This document shows, piece after piece, positions 1-8,016 of a stretch of 53,189 bases of DNA. This DNA comes from Betaproteobacteria bacterium. Its GTDB lineage: Bacteria; Pseudomonadota; Gammaproteobacteria; Burkholderiales; Rhodocyclaceae. The translations under genes and the position numbers were made by a program. The notes below the pieces were generated by a model. It saw nothing but the letters and a program-made list of their open reading frames with translations. It was not told the DNA's origin and did no database searches. Location: contig VGHJ01000017.1 of NCBI GenBank assembly GCA_016868295.1, positions 1 through 53,189 of the forward strand. Reading direction: 5' to 3'. Positions within the stretch are counted from its first letter, which is position 1. Every line of letters starts with the position of its first letter.

Positions 1-235
1 GCAGCGGCTTGTCTTGATGATCCACTGCCCGGGCCGGGGAGCCGAAATCGATCCATCCGGCAGGCAACCGAGTCGTCCAGCCCTTCAGACGTACGTTCTG
101 GAGCAGGCATGACAGGCAGGTCATGGCAGCCGAAAGCGGCGGATTTACATCCGGTTACAACCAGTCGATCCCGGGAAAAACCTCGCTTACATCTTGGGCG
201 GATAGTGGCAGCCGTCCCATATCGAGGAGGTTGCC
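1..235. other. Intergenic region, no gene recognised
   Basis: No convincing coding region is seen. It contains one small inverted repeat (CATGAC at 108-113, GTCATG at 120-125, 6-nt spacer) that could be a protein-binding site. A good ribosome-binding site (GAGGAGG) sits just before the gene at 236. Short open frames here overlap one another and resemble no family I know. Confidence 0.5.
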
Positions 236-559
236 ATGAAGTCCATTCTAGCGTTGATCACTTTGCTGGCGCTGTCCGCCCAGGCTGCTTTCGCCGACGG
301 CGGCTTCGAGGATGTACGCGCGCGGCTCTTCAACGAGTTCAGGAACATCGAGTCCGTCTCGCACCGGGAGCGGATCGCGATCCTGCAGGAAGCCGAAGCC
401 TGCATCCAGGCGGCGACGAACCGCGAGCAATACCGCATCTGCGAGGAGCGTGAGAACGCCGCCCGGGAGCGGAGCAACGACAAGGCGAAAGCCAGCCGTC
501 AGGCGCTCAAGGCCCGGGTGGAGCAGATGCGCCAGTCGTTCGCAATGAACCGACCCTGA
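236..559 (+). CDS. Small secreted helical protein, unknown function
   Basis: A 107-residue protein with a clear signal peptide: basic start (MKS), hydrophobic core at residues 4-19 and a probable AFA|D cleavage after residue 20. The mature part is charged, rich in Glu, Arg, Gln and Ala, and predicted helical by eye. It has two cysteines (C56 and C69), which could form a disulfide in the periplasm. A strong GAGGAGG site stands a few bases before the ATG, which fixes the start. It is a single gene ahead of the phosphate locus; nothing in the sequence links the two. I do not recognise a named family. Reading as a real gene rests on the signal peptide, RBS and composition. Confidence 0.75.
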   Translation: MKSILALITLLALSAQAAFADGGFEDVRARLFNEFRNIESVSHRERIAILQEAEACIQAATNREQYRICEERENAARERSNDKAKASRQALKARVEQMRQSFAMNRP

Positions 560-636
560 GGTTTCGCCCTCCGGCCGGCGCCGGACGGGCCGGAGAAAAG
601 TCAGTCGCCACGACACGGCGATAGCGCCGCCCATGC

Positions 637-663
637 CGTAACAATCCCGTCACATTGCGTAAA
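637..663 (+). promoter_or_regulatory. Candidate PhoB box upstream of pstS
   Basis: Hexamers CGTAAC (637-642), CGTCAC (648-653) and CGTAAA (658-663) recur at 10-11 bp, the helical spacing of PhoB direct repeats (TGTCA-like units 11 bp apart). The site lies about 40-65 bp before the pstS start, where a Pho box is expected. The match is moderate, so this rests on position plus repeat spacing. It precedes a broken pstS. Confidence 0.5.
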
Positions 664-701
664 TAAACTTCGCTCCGCATACACGGAAAAGGAGCGAAGA
701 G

Positions 702-998
702 ATGAAGCAGCACATCGGGCGCGCGGTGCCGGCGCTGGTCCTCGGCCTGGTGGCCGCGGGGGTGGTCCAGGCCCAGTCGAACGTCGTCAGGATCGACGGT
801 TCTTCCACGGTTTACCCGATCACCGAGGCGGTGGCGGAGGAGTTCCAGAAGGCGGAGAAGAACGCCATCAAGGTCACCGTCGGCATCTCCGGCACGGGCG
901 GCGGCTTCAAGAAGTTCTGCCGCGGCGAGATCGACATCGCCGGCGCCTCGCGCCCCATCCTGAAGAAGGAGATGGAGGCCTGCGCCGCCGCCGGCCGA
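702..998 (+). pseudogene. pstS: PstS phosphate-binding protein, 5' fragment only
   Basis: The first ~98 residues match the start of a periplasmic phosphate-binding protein of the ABC transporter PstSCAB: signal peptide (residues 1-24, ending VQA|Q), then the conserved [21 protein letters not shown] block, a [16 protein letters not shown] stretch and DIAGASRP. These residues form the first phosphate-binding loops. A normal protein has about 320-350 residues. Similarity stops at about 990-998 in a GCC-rich stretch, where the sequence becomes phoR in another reading frame. The open frame continues to 2141 only as an out-of-frame read through phoR and would give a junk tail. pstC, pstA, pstB, phoU and phoB, usual neighbours, are absent at the junction. 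Either a genomic deletion or an assembly join. Confidence 0.85.
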
Positions 999-2124
999 AC
1001 GCGAGATTTCCGATGCCGGCGGCGCCTGGGGCAGGGCCTTCGTCGATCTCCACCGCCTGCTGCGCGAGCAGCAGAAGGCGCGCGCGCGCATCGAGGCCGA
1101 CCTCGAGGTGTTCAGCCGGGCGGCCGAAGCCTCGCCCGACGGTCTGGTGTTCCTCGACGCCGAGGACCGCATCGCCTGGCGCAACCGCGTCGCCGAGCAG
1201 CACCTCGGCCTGCATGGCGAGCGCGATGCCGGCCTGCCGGTGGCCAACCTGATCCGCCTGCCCGGCTTCGCCGACTTCCTCGCCCGGGCCAGGGCGGGGG
1301 AATCGCTCGCCTATCGGCCGCAGGAGAGGAAGGGCAAGGCGTATTCCGTCGAGGCCATCCGCTTCGGCACGGACCGCAAGCTGCTGATCAGCACGGACGT
1401 CTCGCACATCGAGCGGGCGGAGAACATGCGGCGCGATTTCGTCGCCAACGTCTCGCACGAGCTGCGCACGCCGCTGACGGTGATTTCCGGCTACATCGAG
1501 CACATGCACGACGATGCCGCGCCGGATCCGGCCGAATGGAAGCGGCAGATGGAGATGGTGAACGATCAGGCCGGGCGCATGCTGCGCCTGGTGGACGATT
1601 TGCTCACGCTTTCGAGGCTGGAGGACGACACGCAGCCGCCGGGCGAGGAGGAATTCGACGTGCGCGACCTCATCTACGACATTTCCGCGGAGGGCCGGCG
1701 GCTCTCCGGCGGGCGCCACTCGATCACCTGCGAGGTGGCGCCGACGCTGCTCAAGGGCAGCCGCGAGGAACTGCGCAGCGCCTTCTCCAACCTGGTCAGC
1801 AATGCCGTGCGCTACACGCCCGAGGGCGGCCGCATCGTGCTGCACTGGGCCCTGCGCGAGGGCAAGGGCGTCTTCAGCGTCGAGGACAGCGGCATCGGCA
1901 TCCCCGAGGAGCACATCCCGCGCCTGACCGAGCGCTTCTACCGCGTCGACCGCGGCCGCTCGCGCGCTTCCGGCGGCACGGGGCTGGGGCTGGCCATCGT
2001 CAAGCACATCCTGCTGCGCCACCAGGCCGCGCTGGAAATCGGTTCGGTGGCCGGGGCGGGCAGCACGTTCGCCGCGGTCTTTCCGGCCTGGCGCCTGCGC
2101 CCCCTCGGCGAAGCCCGTTCCTGA
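997..2124 (+). pseudogene. phoR: PhoR sensor histidine kinase lacking its N-terminus
   Basis: Cytoplasmic part of the phosphate-regulon sensor kinase. In order: a linker helix, a PAS domain (from about 1108, with [14 protein letters not shown]), the HisKA dimerisation helix with the phospho-acceptor His in [10 protein letters not shown] (His codon 1456-1458), and a HATPase domain with N ([11 protein letters not shown]), G1 (DSGIGIP) and G2 ([12 protein letters not shown]) boxes. The membrane segments that normally occupy the first ~70-90 residues are missing. The frame is closed by a TGA at 961-963, and the first usable start is a GTG at 1108 without an evident RBS. If made, the product would be a soluble kinase core. 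It is not in frame with the pstS fragment. The partner phoB is not here. Confidence 0.85.
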
Positions 2125-2148
2125 TTCATCCGCCTCTCTGAAACACCT

Positions 2149-2190
2149 TTGACTTGTATCAAGGGCCAAACGCCCTGCGCCAAGTAGCTT
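2149..2190 (+). promoter_or_regulatory. FNR/ANR-type box and promoter for iorAB
   Basis: TTGACTTGTATCAA (2149-2162) matches the FNR consensus TTGAT-N4-ATCAA at all but one base. A weak -10 (TAGCTT, 2185-2190) sits where a class II FNR site centred at -41.5 would place it. Anaerobic activation fits an oxygen-sensitive ferredoxin oxidoreductase. The box is seen; the regulation is inferred. Confidence 0.6.
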
Positions 2191-2231
2191 CATCCTTCTT
2201 TTTTTCGCAATTTCTCAGTGGGGTAAGGCAA

Positions 2232-4115
2232 ATGGCAGCAGTCATGCCGGCGCCGGCGTCGAGCCGGCTCCTGATGTCGGGCAACGAGGCCGTGGCGCGC
2301 GCGGTGTGGGAGGCGGGGACGAAGGTCTGCGCCGGCTATCCGGGCACGCCGGCCACCGAGATGCTGGAGCAGCTCTCGACCTATCCCGACATGTACACCG
2401 AGTGGTCGGTGAACGAGAAGGTGTCGCTGGAAGTGGCCATCGGCGCCTCGATGATGGGCTCGCGCGCCTTCAGCGCCATGAAGCACGTCGGCCTCAACGT
2501 CGCTTCCGACGCGCTCATGACCGTCACCCTGACAGGTGCCGAGGGTGGCCTCGTCATTGCCGTGGCCGACGACGTCGGCATGTCCTCCTCGCAGAACGAG
2601 CAGGACTCGCGCTTCTGGGGCCGCTTCGCCCACGTGCCCATGCTCGAGCCGGCCGACTCGCAGGAGGCCTACGACATGGCGCGCTACGCCTTCGAGCTCT
2701 CCGAGGAATACCAGGTGCCGGTGATTCTGCGCCTGACTTCGCGCATCTGCCACGTCAAGGGACTGGTGAAGGTCGGCAGCCGCGTCGAGCACAAGGCCAA
2801 GGGCTTCAGCAAGAACGCCGAGCGCTGGGTCATGGTGCCCGGCCATGCCAAGCGCCGCATCCCGCTGATGCTTGCCCGCGAACAGGAGCTGAAGCGCCTC
2901 TCCGACCAGACGCCGCTCAACGTGTTGGAGCCGGGCAGCGACCGCCGCGTCGCCTTCGTCACCAGCGGCCCGGCCTACATGCACGTGCGCGAGTCCTTCC
3001 CCGACGCGCCGGTGCTGAAACTCGGCCTCTCCTACCCCTGGCCGCTGGAGAAGGTGGCGAAACTCGCGGAAATGGCCGACACCGTGGTAGTGGTGGAGGA
3101 AGTCGAGCCGATTCTGGAGACCGAACTCAAGGCCGCCGGATTCAGCGTGCACGGCAAGGATTTCCTGCCGCGCATCGGCGAGCTCGCCCCCGAGGTACTC
3201 CAGCCTGCCGTCGAGCGCCTGCTGCGCAAGGAAGCCGCGCCCGCGCCGGCCGGCACTGCCGGAGTGCTGGCAAATGCGCCGCCGCTGTTCCCGCGCCCGC
3301 CCACCCTGTGCGCCTCCTGCCCGCACATGGGCATCTACTACACGCTGTCGCAGCTGAAGAACCTGACCATCTCGGGCGACATCGGCTGCTACACGCTGGG
3401 CGCCGGCCACCCGTGGAACTCGCTCGACTCGACCATCTGCATGGGCGCCTCGATGGGCGTGGCGCTGGGCATGGACAAGGGCCGCGGCGAGGCGGACAGG
3501 AACAAGCGCATCCTCGCCGTCATTGGCGACTCGACCTTCATGCACATGGGCATGCAGGGACTGCTCGACATAACCTACAACCGCGGCAACGTCACCGTGC
3601 TGCTGCTCGACAACGGCACGGTGGGCATGACCGGCGGCCAGAACACGCCGGCCAATGGCCGCGACATCCACGGCCAGCAGGCGCCGCGCGTCGATTTCCC
3701 GAAGCTGATCGAGGCGCTCGGCGTCAAGCCCGAGCGCATCAAGGTGGTTGACCCCTACGAGCTGCCGGTGCTGTTCAAGACGGTGCGCGACGAAACCAAG
3801 ATCGACGACGTTTCGGTCATCATCGCCAACCGCCCCTGCGTGCTGACCGAGGACTTCAAGCCCTTCCGGCCCTACATGGTCGAGGAGGACAAGTGCACCG
3901 GCTGCGGCAACTGCGTCGAGGTCGGCTGCCCGGCCATCCACGTCACGCGACGCGAGAAGGCGGTGAAGCCTTCCGGCAAGGAAGTCGACCTTGCCTTCAC
4001 CCGCATCGACAGCATCGCCTGCACCGGCTGCGGCCTGTGCGTGCAGCCCTGCGCGCCCGAGGCCATCGTGCATTTCGAGCCGGTGCGCCCGCTCATCAAC
4101 ATCCAGCCCGCCTGA
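2232..4115 (+). CDS. iorA: Indolepyruvate:ferredoxin oxidoreductase, alpha subunit
   Basis: A 627-residue thiamine-diphosphate enzyme that oxidatively decarboxylates aryl-pyruvates (from aromatic amino acids) to aryl-acetyl-CoA, passing electrons to ferredoxin. It has an N-terminal pyrimidine-binding domain (CAGYPGTPATEMLE near residue 35), a middle domain, and a diphosphate-binding domain with IGDSTFMHMG and DNGTVGMTGGQ. The C-terminus carries two 4Fe-4S motifs: CTGCGNC from residue 555 and CTGCGLC from about 597. The ATG at 2232 is chosen because the frame upstream runs through the promoter; the family begins close to SRLLMSGNEAVARA. It is followed 7 nt later by iorB. In anaerobic aromatic degraders this enzyme serves phenylalanine and phenylacetate routes; that role is inferred. 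Confidence 0.93.
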   Translation: MAAVMPAPASSRLLMSGNEAVARAVWEAGTKVCAGYPGTPATEMLEQLSTYPDMYTEWSVNEKVSLEVAIGASMMGSRAFSAMKHVGLNVASDALMTVTLTGAEGGLVIAVADDVGMSSSQNEQDSRFWGRFAHVPMLEPADSQEAYDMARYAFELSEEYQVPVILRLTSRICHVKGLVKVGSRVEHKAKGFSKNAERWVMVPGHAKRRIPLMLAREQELKRLSDQTPLNVLEPGSDRRVAFVTSGPAYMHVRESFPDAPVLKLGLSYPWPLEKVAKLAEMADTVVVVEEVEPILETELKAAGFSVHGKDFLPRIGELAPEVLQPAVERLLRKEAAPAPAGTAGVLANAPPLFPRPPTLCASCPHMGIYYTLSQLKNLTISGDIGCYTLGAGHPWNSLDSTICMGASMGVALGMDKGRGEADRNKRILAVIGDSTFMHMGMQGLLDITYNRGNVTVLLLDNGTVGMTGGQNTPANGRDIHGQQAPRVDFPKLIEALGVKPERIKVVDPYELPVLFKTVRDETKIDDVSVIIANRPCVLTEDFKPFRPYMVEEDKCTGCGNCVEVGCPAIHVTRREKAVKPSGKEVDLAFTRIDSIACTGCGLCVQPCAPEAIVHFEPVRPLINIQPA

Positions 4116-4122
4116 GGACGCC

Positions 4123-4737
4123 ATGCCGAACACGACGAACATTCTGGTTTGCGGCATCGGCGGCCAGGGCGTCATGACCGCCACCGAGATCCTCTCCGAG
4201 GCGGCCATCGCCGAGGGCCACGACGTGAAGAAGACCGAGGTTGCCGGCATGTCTCAACGCGGCGGCGTCGTCACCTCGCACCTGCGCTTCGGGCCGAAGG
4301 TGCTCTCGCCGCAGATCGCGCCGGGCACCGCCGACGTGCTGCTCGGCTTCGAGGCGGCCGAGGCGCTGCGCTGGGCGCACTATCTCAAGCCCGGCGCCCT
4401 GGCGCTGGTGAACGACGCGCGCCTGGTGCCGCCCATCGTCGAACTGGGCCTGTTCAAGTACCCGGACGACCCGATCGGCGAGATGCGCGCCCGCGGCGTG
4501 CGCACGGTTTCCTTCGACGCCGCCAGCATCGCCCGCGACCTCGGCGACCTGCGCCTCGGCAACACCGTCATGCTGGGAGCCATCGCCGACCAGCTGCCCT
4601 TCTCGGCCGAGGTGCTGCTCGACTGCATCGTCAAGCGCTTCGCGCGCAAGGGCGAGCAGGTGGTGGAAGCAAACCGCAAGGCCTTCGCCGCCGGCCGCGC
4701 CGCCGCCGCGCAGGCCACCGCCCCGGCCACGGCTTAA
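4123..4737 (+). CDS. iorB: Indolepyruvate:ferredoxin oxidoreductase, beta subunit
   Basis: A 204-residue gamma-type subunit of the 2-oxoacid:ferredoxin oxidoreductase family. It opens with the nucleotide-binding-like motif ILVCGIGGQGVMTAT and carries the family signature KKTEVAGMSQRGG near residue 40. It pairs with the alpha subunit just upstream, separated by 7 nt and sharing a ribosome-binding site region (GAGGACGCC). The start at 4123 matches the family N-terminus. The C-terminal Ala-rich tail (about 15 residues) is extra and low-complexity. The stop codon is followed 4 nt later by an inverted-repeat element of family A. Confidence 0.93.
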   Translation: MPNTTNILVCGIGGQGVMTATEILSEAAIAEGHDVKKTEVAGMSQRGGVVTSHLRFGPKVLSPQIAPGTADVLLGFEAAEALRWAHYLKPGALALVNDARLVPPIVELGLFKYPDDPIGEMRARGVRTVSFDAASIARDLGDLRLGNTVMLGAIADQLPFSAEVLLDCIVKRFARKGEQVVEANRKAFAAGRAAAAQATAPATA

Positions 4738-4741
4738 GGTC

Positions 4742-4856
4742 AACCGCATTTAGCACAGAGGACACAGAGGACACAGAGACACAGAGACACAGAGGGGAAA
4801 CAACTGTTTTTCTCTGTGCCCTCCGTGCCTCTGTGCTCTCTGTGTTGAAAGCGGTT
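4742..4856. repeat. Family A CACAGAG inverted-repeat element, empty copy 1
   Basis: A 115-bp palindromic element. The left arm (4742-4794) starts AACCGC and repeats ACACAGAG(G) units; the right arm (4812-4856) is its imperfect reverse complement and ends GAAAGCGGTT. The loop is only 17 nt. The left end lies 4 nt after the iorB stop. Two other copies lie at 49102 and 51538; the last carries a gene. No target-site duplication is evident. Confidence 0.9.
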
Positions 4857-4864
4857 TTCAGCGG

Positions 4865-4900
4865 TAAAATACGCGTGCTTGCGGAGCCCCTCGGCTCCGC
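4865..4900 (+). promoter_or_regulatory. folD promoter -10 and leader hairpin
   Basis: GGTAAAAT with TAAAAT at 4865-4870 looks like a -10, and the same sequence precedes lpxC and secA. No good -35 is seen. It is followed by a perfect hairpin (GCGGAGCC, loop CCTC, GGCTCCGC; about 4881-4900) in the leader, of unknown role. The -10 lies just outside the right end of the family A repeat. Confidence 0.4.
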
Positions 4901-4918
4901 GCTCATTTTCGCCTCACC

Positions 4919-5773
4919 ATGACCGCAAAGATCCTCGACGGCAACGCCCTCTCCGCCAAACTCCGCGAATCCCTCCGCCACCGCGCGGCCGAGCTGGCCG
5001 CCCAGGGGTTCAAGCCCGGACTGGCGGTGATCCTGGTCGGCGAGAACCCGGCTTCCCAGGTGTACGTCCGCAACAAGATCAAGGCCTGCGAGGCGGTCGG
5101 CGTGCACTCCGAGAAATACGAGTTCCCCGCCGACACGCCGCCGGAAAAGGTGCTGAAGAAGATCGCCGCGCTGAATGCCGACCCGAAGATCCACGGCATC
5201 CTGGTGCAGTTGCCCCTGCCGCCGCAGTTCGACGAGGACGAAGTGCTCGAGGCCGTATCCGCCGAGAAGGACGTCGACGGCTTCCATGCCGAGAACGTCG
5301 GCCTGCTGGCGCAGGGCAACCCGCGCTTCATCTCGTGCACGCCCTACGGCGTCATGGAAATGCTGAGTTCGGAAGGCATCTCGCTCCGCGGCAAGGAGGC
5401 GGTGGTGGTCGGCCGCAGCAATATCGTCGGCAAGCCGATGACCCTGCTGCTCATCGGCGCCAGCGCCACCGTCACGGTCTGCCACTCGCAGACGAAGGAC
5501 CTCGCCTTCCACACCCGCCGCGCCGACGTGCTCGTCGCCGCGGTGGGCAAGGCGAAGATGATCACCGGCGACATGGTCAAGCCGGGCGCGGTGGTCATCG
5601 ACGTCGGCATCAACCGTTTGCCGGACGGTAAATTGTGCGGCGACGTGGATTTCGAAACGGCGAAGGAAGTCGCTTCGCTCATCACCCCGGTGCCGGGCGG
5701 CGTGGGTCCGATGACCATCACCATGCTGCTCGCCAACACCATCGAGAGCGCGGACCGCGCTGCTGGAAAATAG
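4919..5773 (+). CDS. folD: Methylenetetrahydrofolate dehydrogenase / methenyltetrahydrofolate cyclohydrolase
   Basis: A 284-residue bifunctional cytosolic enzyme of one-carbon metabolism. It interconverts 5,10-methylene-, 5,10-methenyl- and 10-formyl-tetrahydrofolate with NADP. Visible motifs: [13 protein letters not shown] with the catalytic Tyr and Lys near residues 45-55, the substrate loop QLPLPPQF, the NADP-binding GRSNIVGKP around 165, and the C-terminal [11 protein letters not shown] signature. Length is normal. The ATG at 4919 gives the standard N-terminus (MTAKILDG). purE follows 13 nt later. Folate one-carbon supply and purine synthesis are linked pathways, so co-transcription makes sense. 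Confidence 0.96.
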   Translation: MTAKILDGNALSAKLRESLRHRAAELAAQGFKPGLAVILVGENPASQVYVRNKIKACEAVGVHSEKYEFPADTPPEKVLKKIAALNADPKIHGILVQLPLPPQFDEDEVLEAVSAEKDVDGFHAENVGLLAQGNPRFISCTPYGVMEMLSSEGISLRGKEAVVVGRSNIVGKPMTLLLIGASATVTVCHSQTKDLAFHTRRADVLVAAVGKAKMITGDMVKPGAVVIDVGINRLPDGKLCGDVDFETAKEVASLITPVPGGVGPMTITMLLANTIESADRAAGK

Positions 5774-5786
5774 GAAAGGAAAGACA

Positions 5787-6281
5787 ATGACCAAGCATCC
5801 CCTCGTCGGCATCGTCATGGGCTCGGATTCCGACTGGCCCGTCATGAAGGCCTGCGCCGAGACGCTGAAGAGCTTCGGCGTGCCATACGAAGCGAAAGTC
5901 CTCTCGGCGCACCGCACGCCGGATGCGGCGCTCGACTACGCCAGCATGGCGGCCGGGCGCGGCATCAAGGTGCTGATCGGCGCGGCGGGCGGCGCGGCGC
6001 ACCTCGCCGGCGTGCTGGCGGCGAAGACCGAACTGCCGGTGCTCGCCGTGCCGATGCCCTCCAAGCACCTGCAGGGGCTGGATTCGCTGCTCTCCATGGT
6101 GCAGATGCCCGGCGGCATTCCCGTCGCCACCTTCGCCATCGGCGAGGCCGGCGCCACCAACGCGGCCCTGTTCGCCGTCGCCATGATGGCGCTCTCCGAC
6201 GCCGAGCTGGCGAAGAAGCTGTCCGATTTCCGCGTGCGTCAGACCGAGAAGGTGCTGGCGAAGAACCTGCCGGAAGTCTGA
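5787..6281 (+). CDS. purE: N5-carboxyaminoimidazole ribonucleotide mutase
   Basis: A 164-residue class I PurE that converts N5-CAIR to CAIR in de novo purine synthesis. The phosphate-binding GSDSDWPVMK loop (residues 12-21) and the catalytic SAHRTPD motif (about 44-50) are intact, as is GAAGGAAHLAG. Length is typical of bacterial class I enzymes. An AGGAAAGG site lies before the ATG. The usual partner purK is not next to it; a Sua5-type gene follows, an arrangement common in this bacterial group. Confidence 0.95.
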   Translation: MTKHPLVGIVMGSDSDWPVMKACAETLKSFGVPYEAKVLSAHRTPDAALDYASMAAGRGIKVLIGAAGGAAHLAGVLAAKTELPVLAVPMPSKHLQGLDSLLSMVQMPGGIPVATFAIGEAGATNAALFAVAMMALSDAELAKKLSDFRVRQTEKVLAKNLPEV

Positions 6282-6332
6282 TTCCGCCATCAGGCGCCGT
6301 GCTGCGCAGACTGACTTTTGCCGGCGCCCCCG

Positions 6333-7310
6333 ATGACACCTGATATCGAACGCGCCGTCGCGCTGCTCAGGCGCGGCGAGTTGGTCGCCTTCCCCACCGA
6401 AACCGTCTACGGCCTCGGCGCAGACGCCGCCAATGCGTCCGCCGTGGCGAAGATCTTCGCCGCCAAGGGCCGCCCGGCCGACCACCCACTCATCGTGCAC
6501 CTGCCCTCGGCGGCGCACCTCTCGCGCTGGGCGCGCGAAACTCCCGCCGAGACGGAAGCGCTCGCCGCCGCCTTCTGGCCCGGCCCGCTGACCCTGATCC
6601 TGAAGCGCCGCCCCGAGGTGTCCGATGCCGTCACCGGCGGCCAGGACACCGTCGGCCTGCGCGTGCCGGGCCACCCGCTGGCGCTGGAACTCCTGCAAGC
6701 CTTCGACGGCGGCATTGCCGCGCCCTCGGCCAACCGCTTCGGCCGCATCAGCCCGACCACCGCCGATCACGTGCGCGAGGAGTTCGGCGGCCGCGTGCCG
6801 CTGGTGCTCGACGGCGGTGCCTGCCCGGTCGGCATCGAGTCGACCATCCTCGACCTCTCGCGCGGCACGCCGGTGCTGCTGCGCCCCGGTTCGATCGGCC
6901 CGGCCGATCTCGCGCGCGTGCTCGGCCGCGTGCCGGAGACGGCGCCGCAGGCCGACGCGCCGCGCGTGTCGGGTTCGTTGGAAGCCCACTACGCGCCGCG
7001 CACGCCGCTCGCGCTGGTGTCCTCCGACGGCCTGCTCTTCGCCCTGAGGAATGCCCTGGTGGCGGGCGAGCGGGTGGCGGTGCTGGCGCCGACCGCCCAG
7101 GCCATCACGCACGACCTCGTCACCTGGAAGCAGGTGCCGGCCGAACCGGCCGGCTTCGCCCACGATCTGTACGCCAGCCTGCGCGCGCTGGATGCCCTCG
7201 GCTGCGCCCGCATCCTCGTCCAGCAGCCCCCCGCCGGCGAGGCCTGGCTGGCCGTCAACGACCGCCTGCGCCGCGCCGCGGCCGGCGCCGGCGAGGACGA
7301 CGAGACCTGA
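6333..7310 (+). CDS. Threonylcarbamoyl-AMP synthase, Sua5 type
   Basis: A 325-residue YrdC/Sua5-family enzyme. It makes L-threonylcarbamoyladenylate from threonine, bicarbonate and ATP, the first step of t6A modification at position 37 of ANN-decoding tRNAs. The N-terminal YrdC domain has PTETVYGLG and KGRP; PSANRFGRISPT and IESTILD follow. The C-terminal part, after GSLEAHYAPRTPL, is the Sua5 extension absent from short TsaC proteins. The open frame could begin at a TTG at 6318, but the ATG at 6333 is preferred because it gives the family start (MTPDIERAVALLRRGE). The RBS is poor. An exact GACTGACTTTTG copy sits in the gap before it. Confidence 0.9.
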   Translation: MTPDIERAVALLRRGELVAFPTETVYGLGADAANASAVAKIFAAKGRPADHPLIVHLPSAAHLSRWARETPAETEALAAAFWPGPLTLILKRRPEVSDAVTGGQDTVGLRVPGHPLALELLQAFDGGIAAPSANRFGRISPTTADHVREEFGGRVPLVLDGGACPVGIESTILDLSRGTPVLLRPGSIGPADLARVLGRVPETAPQADAPRVSGSLEAHYAPRTPLALVSSDGLLFALRNALVAGERVAVLAPTAQAITHDLVTWKQVPAEPAGFAHDLYASLRALDALGCARILVQQPPAGEAWLAVNDRLRRAAAGAGEDDET

Positions 7311-7317
7311 GGTTTCC

Positions 7318-7394
7318 TCCCTCTCCCCTCGGGGAGAGGGCCGCCCTCCATTCCCCCTCGCCCCGCTTGCGGGGAGAGGGTCGGGGAGAGGGGA
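7318..7394. repeat. Family D REP-like hairpins (CCCTCTCCCC)
   Basis: Two adjacent palindromes: CCCTCTCCCCTCGGGGAGAGGG, then CCCCGCTTGCGGGGAGAGGG with the trailer TCGGGGAGAGGGG. Related units lie at 49881-49919 and, more diverged, at 31127-31164 within murD. They lie 3' of the Sua5-type gene and before the tRNA promoter, and could also act in termination. Confidence 0.8.
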
Positions 7395-7397
7395 AAT

Positions 7398-7428
7398 CTG
7401 GCAGCCTCTCCTCAAAACCGGCTATAAT
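7398..7428 (+). promoter_or_regulatory. Promoter of tRNA-Ala
   Basis: A consensus -10 (TATAAT, 7423-7428) lies 13 nt before the mature tRNA. The best -35 is CTGGCA at 7398-7403 with a 19-bp spacer, so the -10 is firm and the -35 tentative. Confidence 0.65.
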
Positions 7429-7441
7429 CCGCCCCTCTTTC

Positions 7442-7517
<76 letters not shown>

Positions 7518-7524
7518 GAATACC

Positions 7525-7549
7525 AAAGCCAGCTTCACGCTGGCTTTTT
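7525..7549 (+). terminator. Rho-independent terminator of tRNA-Ala
   Basis: AAAGCCAGC (7525-7533), loop TTCAC, GCTGGCTTT (7539-7547), continuing into a T run to 7549. A classic intrinsic terminator starting 8 nt after the tRNA CCA end. Confidence 0.9.
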
Positions 7550-7584
7550 CACGTCCACCGCCGACCTGCGCGGACTGACTATTC

Positions 7585-8016
7585 CTACTGGTTTTCTTCC
7601 GGCAGCAGCGCCACGAGCATGGCGACCATGTCCGGATCGAGGTCGAAGCCGGGTTCCTGGTCGGGGTTGATGGAGATCGACAGGCCGGCGCCCATGCGCC
7701 GCAGGATCCAGGACAGCTCGACCAGCATGCCGCCGCCGTAGTCGGGGAAGTGGGCGAGGAAATCCCGCGCGCGGGAGGGATCGGAGAACAACACCAGCAC
7801 GCGTTCGCCTTCCTCGACGCTGACCACCAGCGGGTCGGCCAGCGTCGAGGACTGGAAGCCGGCGATCTGCCGCTTGTCGTCCCTGACGGGCAGGAACACA
7901 TGCTCGTCGATGAGGCGGCGCGCGAACTGTTCCGCCTCGAGGGCGCCGGCGTGGAATTCCAGCAGCAGCGCCTCGAGGGCGTTGCGCGCGCCGTCCTGTG
8001 CAGACTGACTTTTCAC
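7585..8016 (-). CDS. SseB-like domain protein
   Basis: A 143-residue cytosolic protein that resembles the N-terminal domain of the SseB family: EHVFLPV near residue 40, then PLVVSVEEGERVLVLFSDPSRARDF and a segment on Met/Leu-rich acceptance of a fixed fold. No catalytic motif is visible and the biochemical role of such proteins is not established. It is last in the uvrA–tesA–mlaF–this gene operon. The GTG start overlaps the stop of the ATPase gene (GTGA), implying coupled translation. The first codons contain an exact copy (reverse strand, 8003-8013) of the recurrent GACTGACTTTT motif. It converges with the tRNA-Ala gene. Confidence 0.65.
   Translation of the reverse strand: MKSQSAQDGARNALEALLLEFHAGALEAEQFARRLIDEHVFLPVRDDKRQIAGFQSSTLADPLVVSVEEGERVLVLFSDPSRARDFLAHFPDYGGGMLVELSWILRRMGAGLSISINPDQEPGFDLDPDMVAMLVALLPEENQ

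Noticed and set aside
108-125. CATGAC/GTCATG palindrome as an operator
   Set aside because: Only 6-bp arms, no regulator nearby; could be chance.
702-2141. A single 479-residue fusion protein of PstS and PhoR
   Set aside because: After about residue 98 the frame does not match PhoR, whose code is in another register; the tail is low-complexity Arg/Ala junk.
4742-4856. CACAGAG tandem units as a CRISPR array
   Set aside because: Units are only 8-9 bp, contiguous without unique spacers, and reverse into complementary arms; no cas genes.
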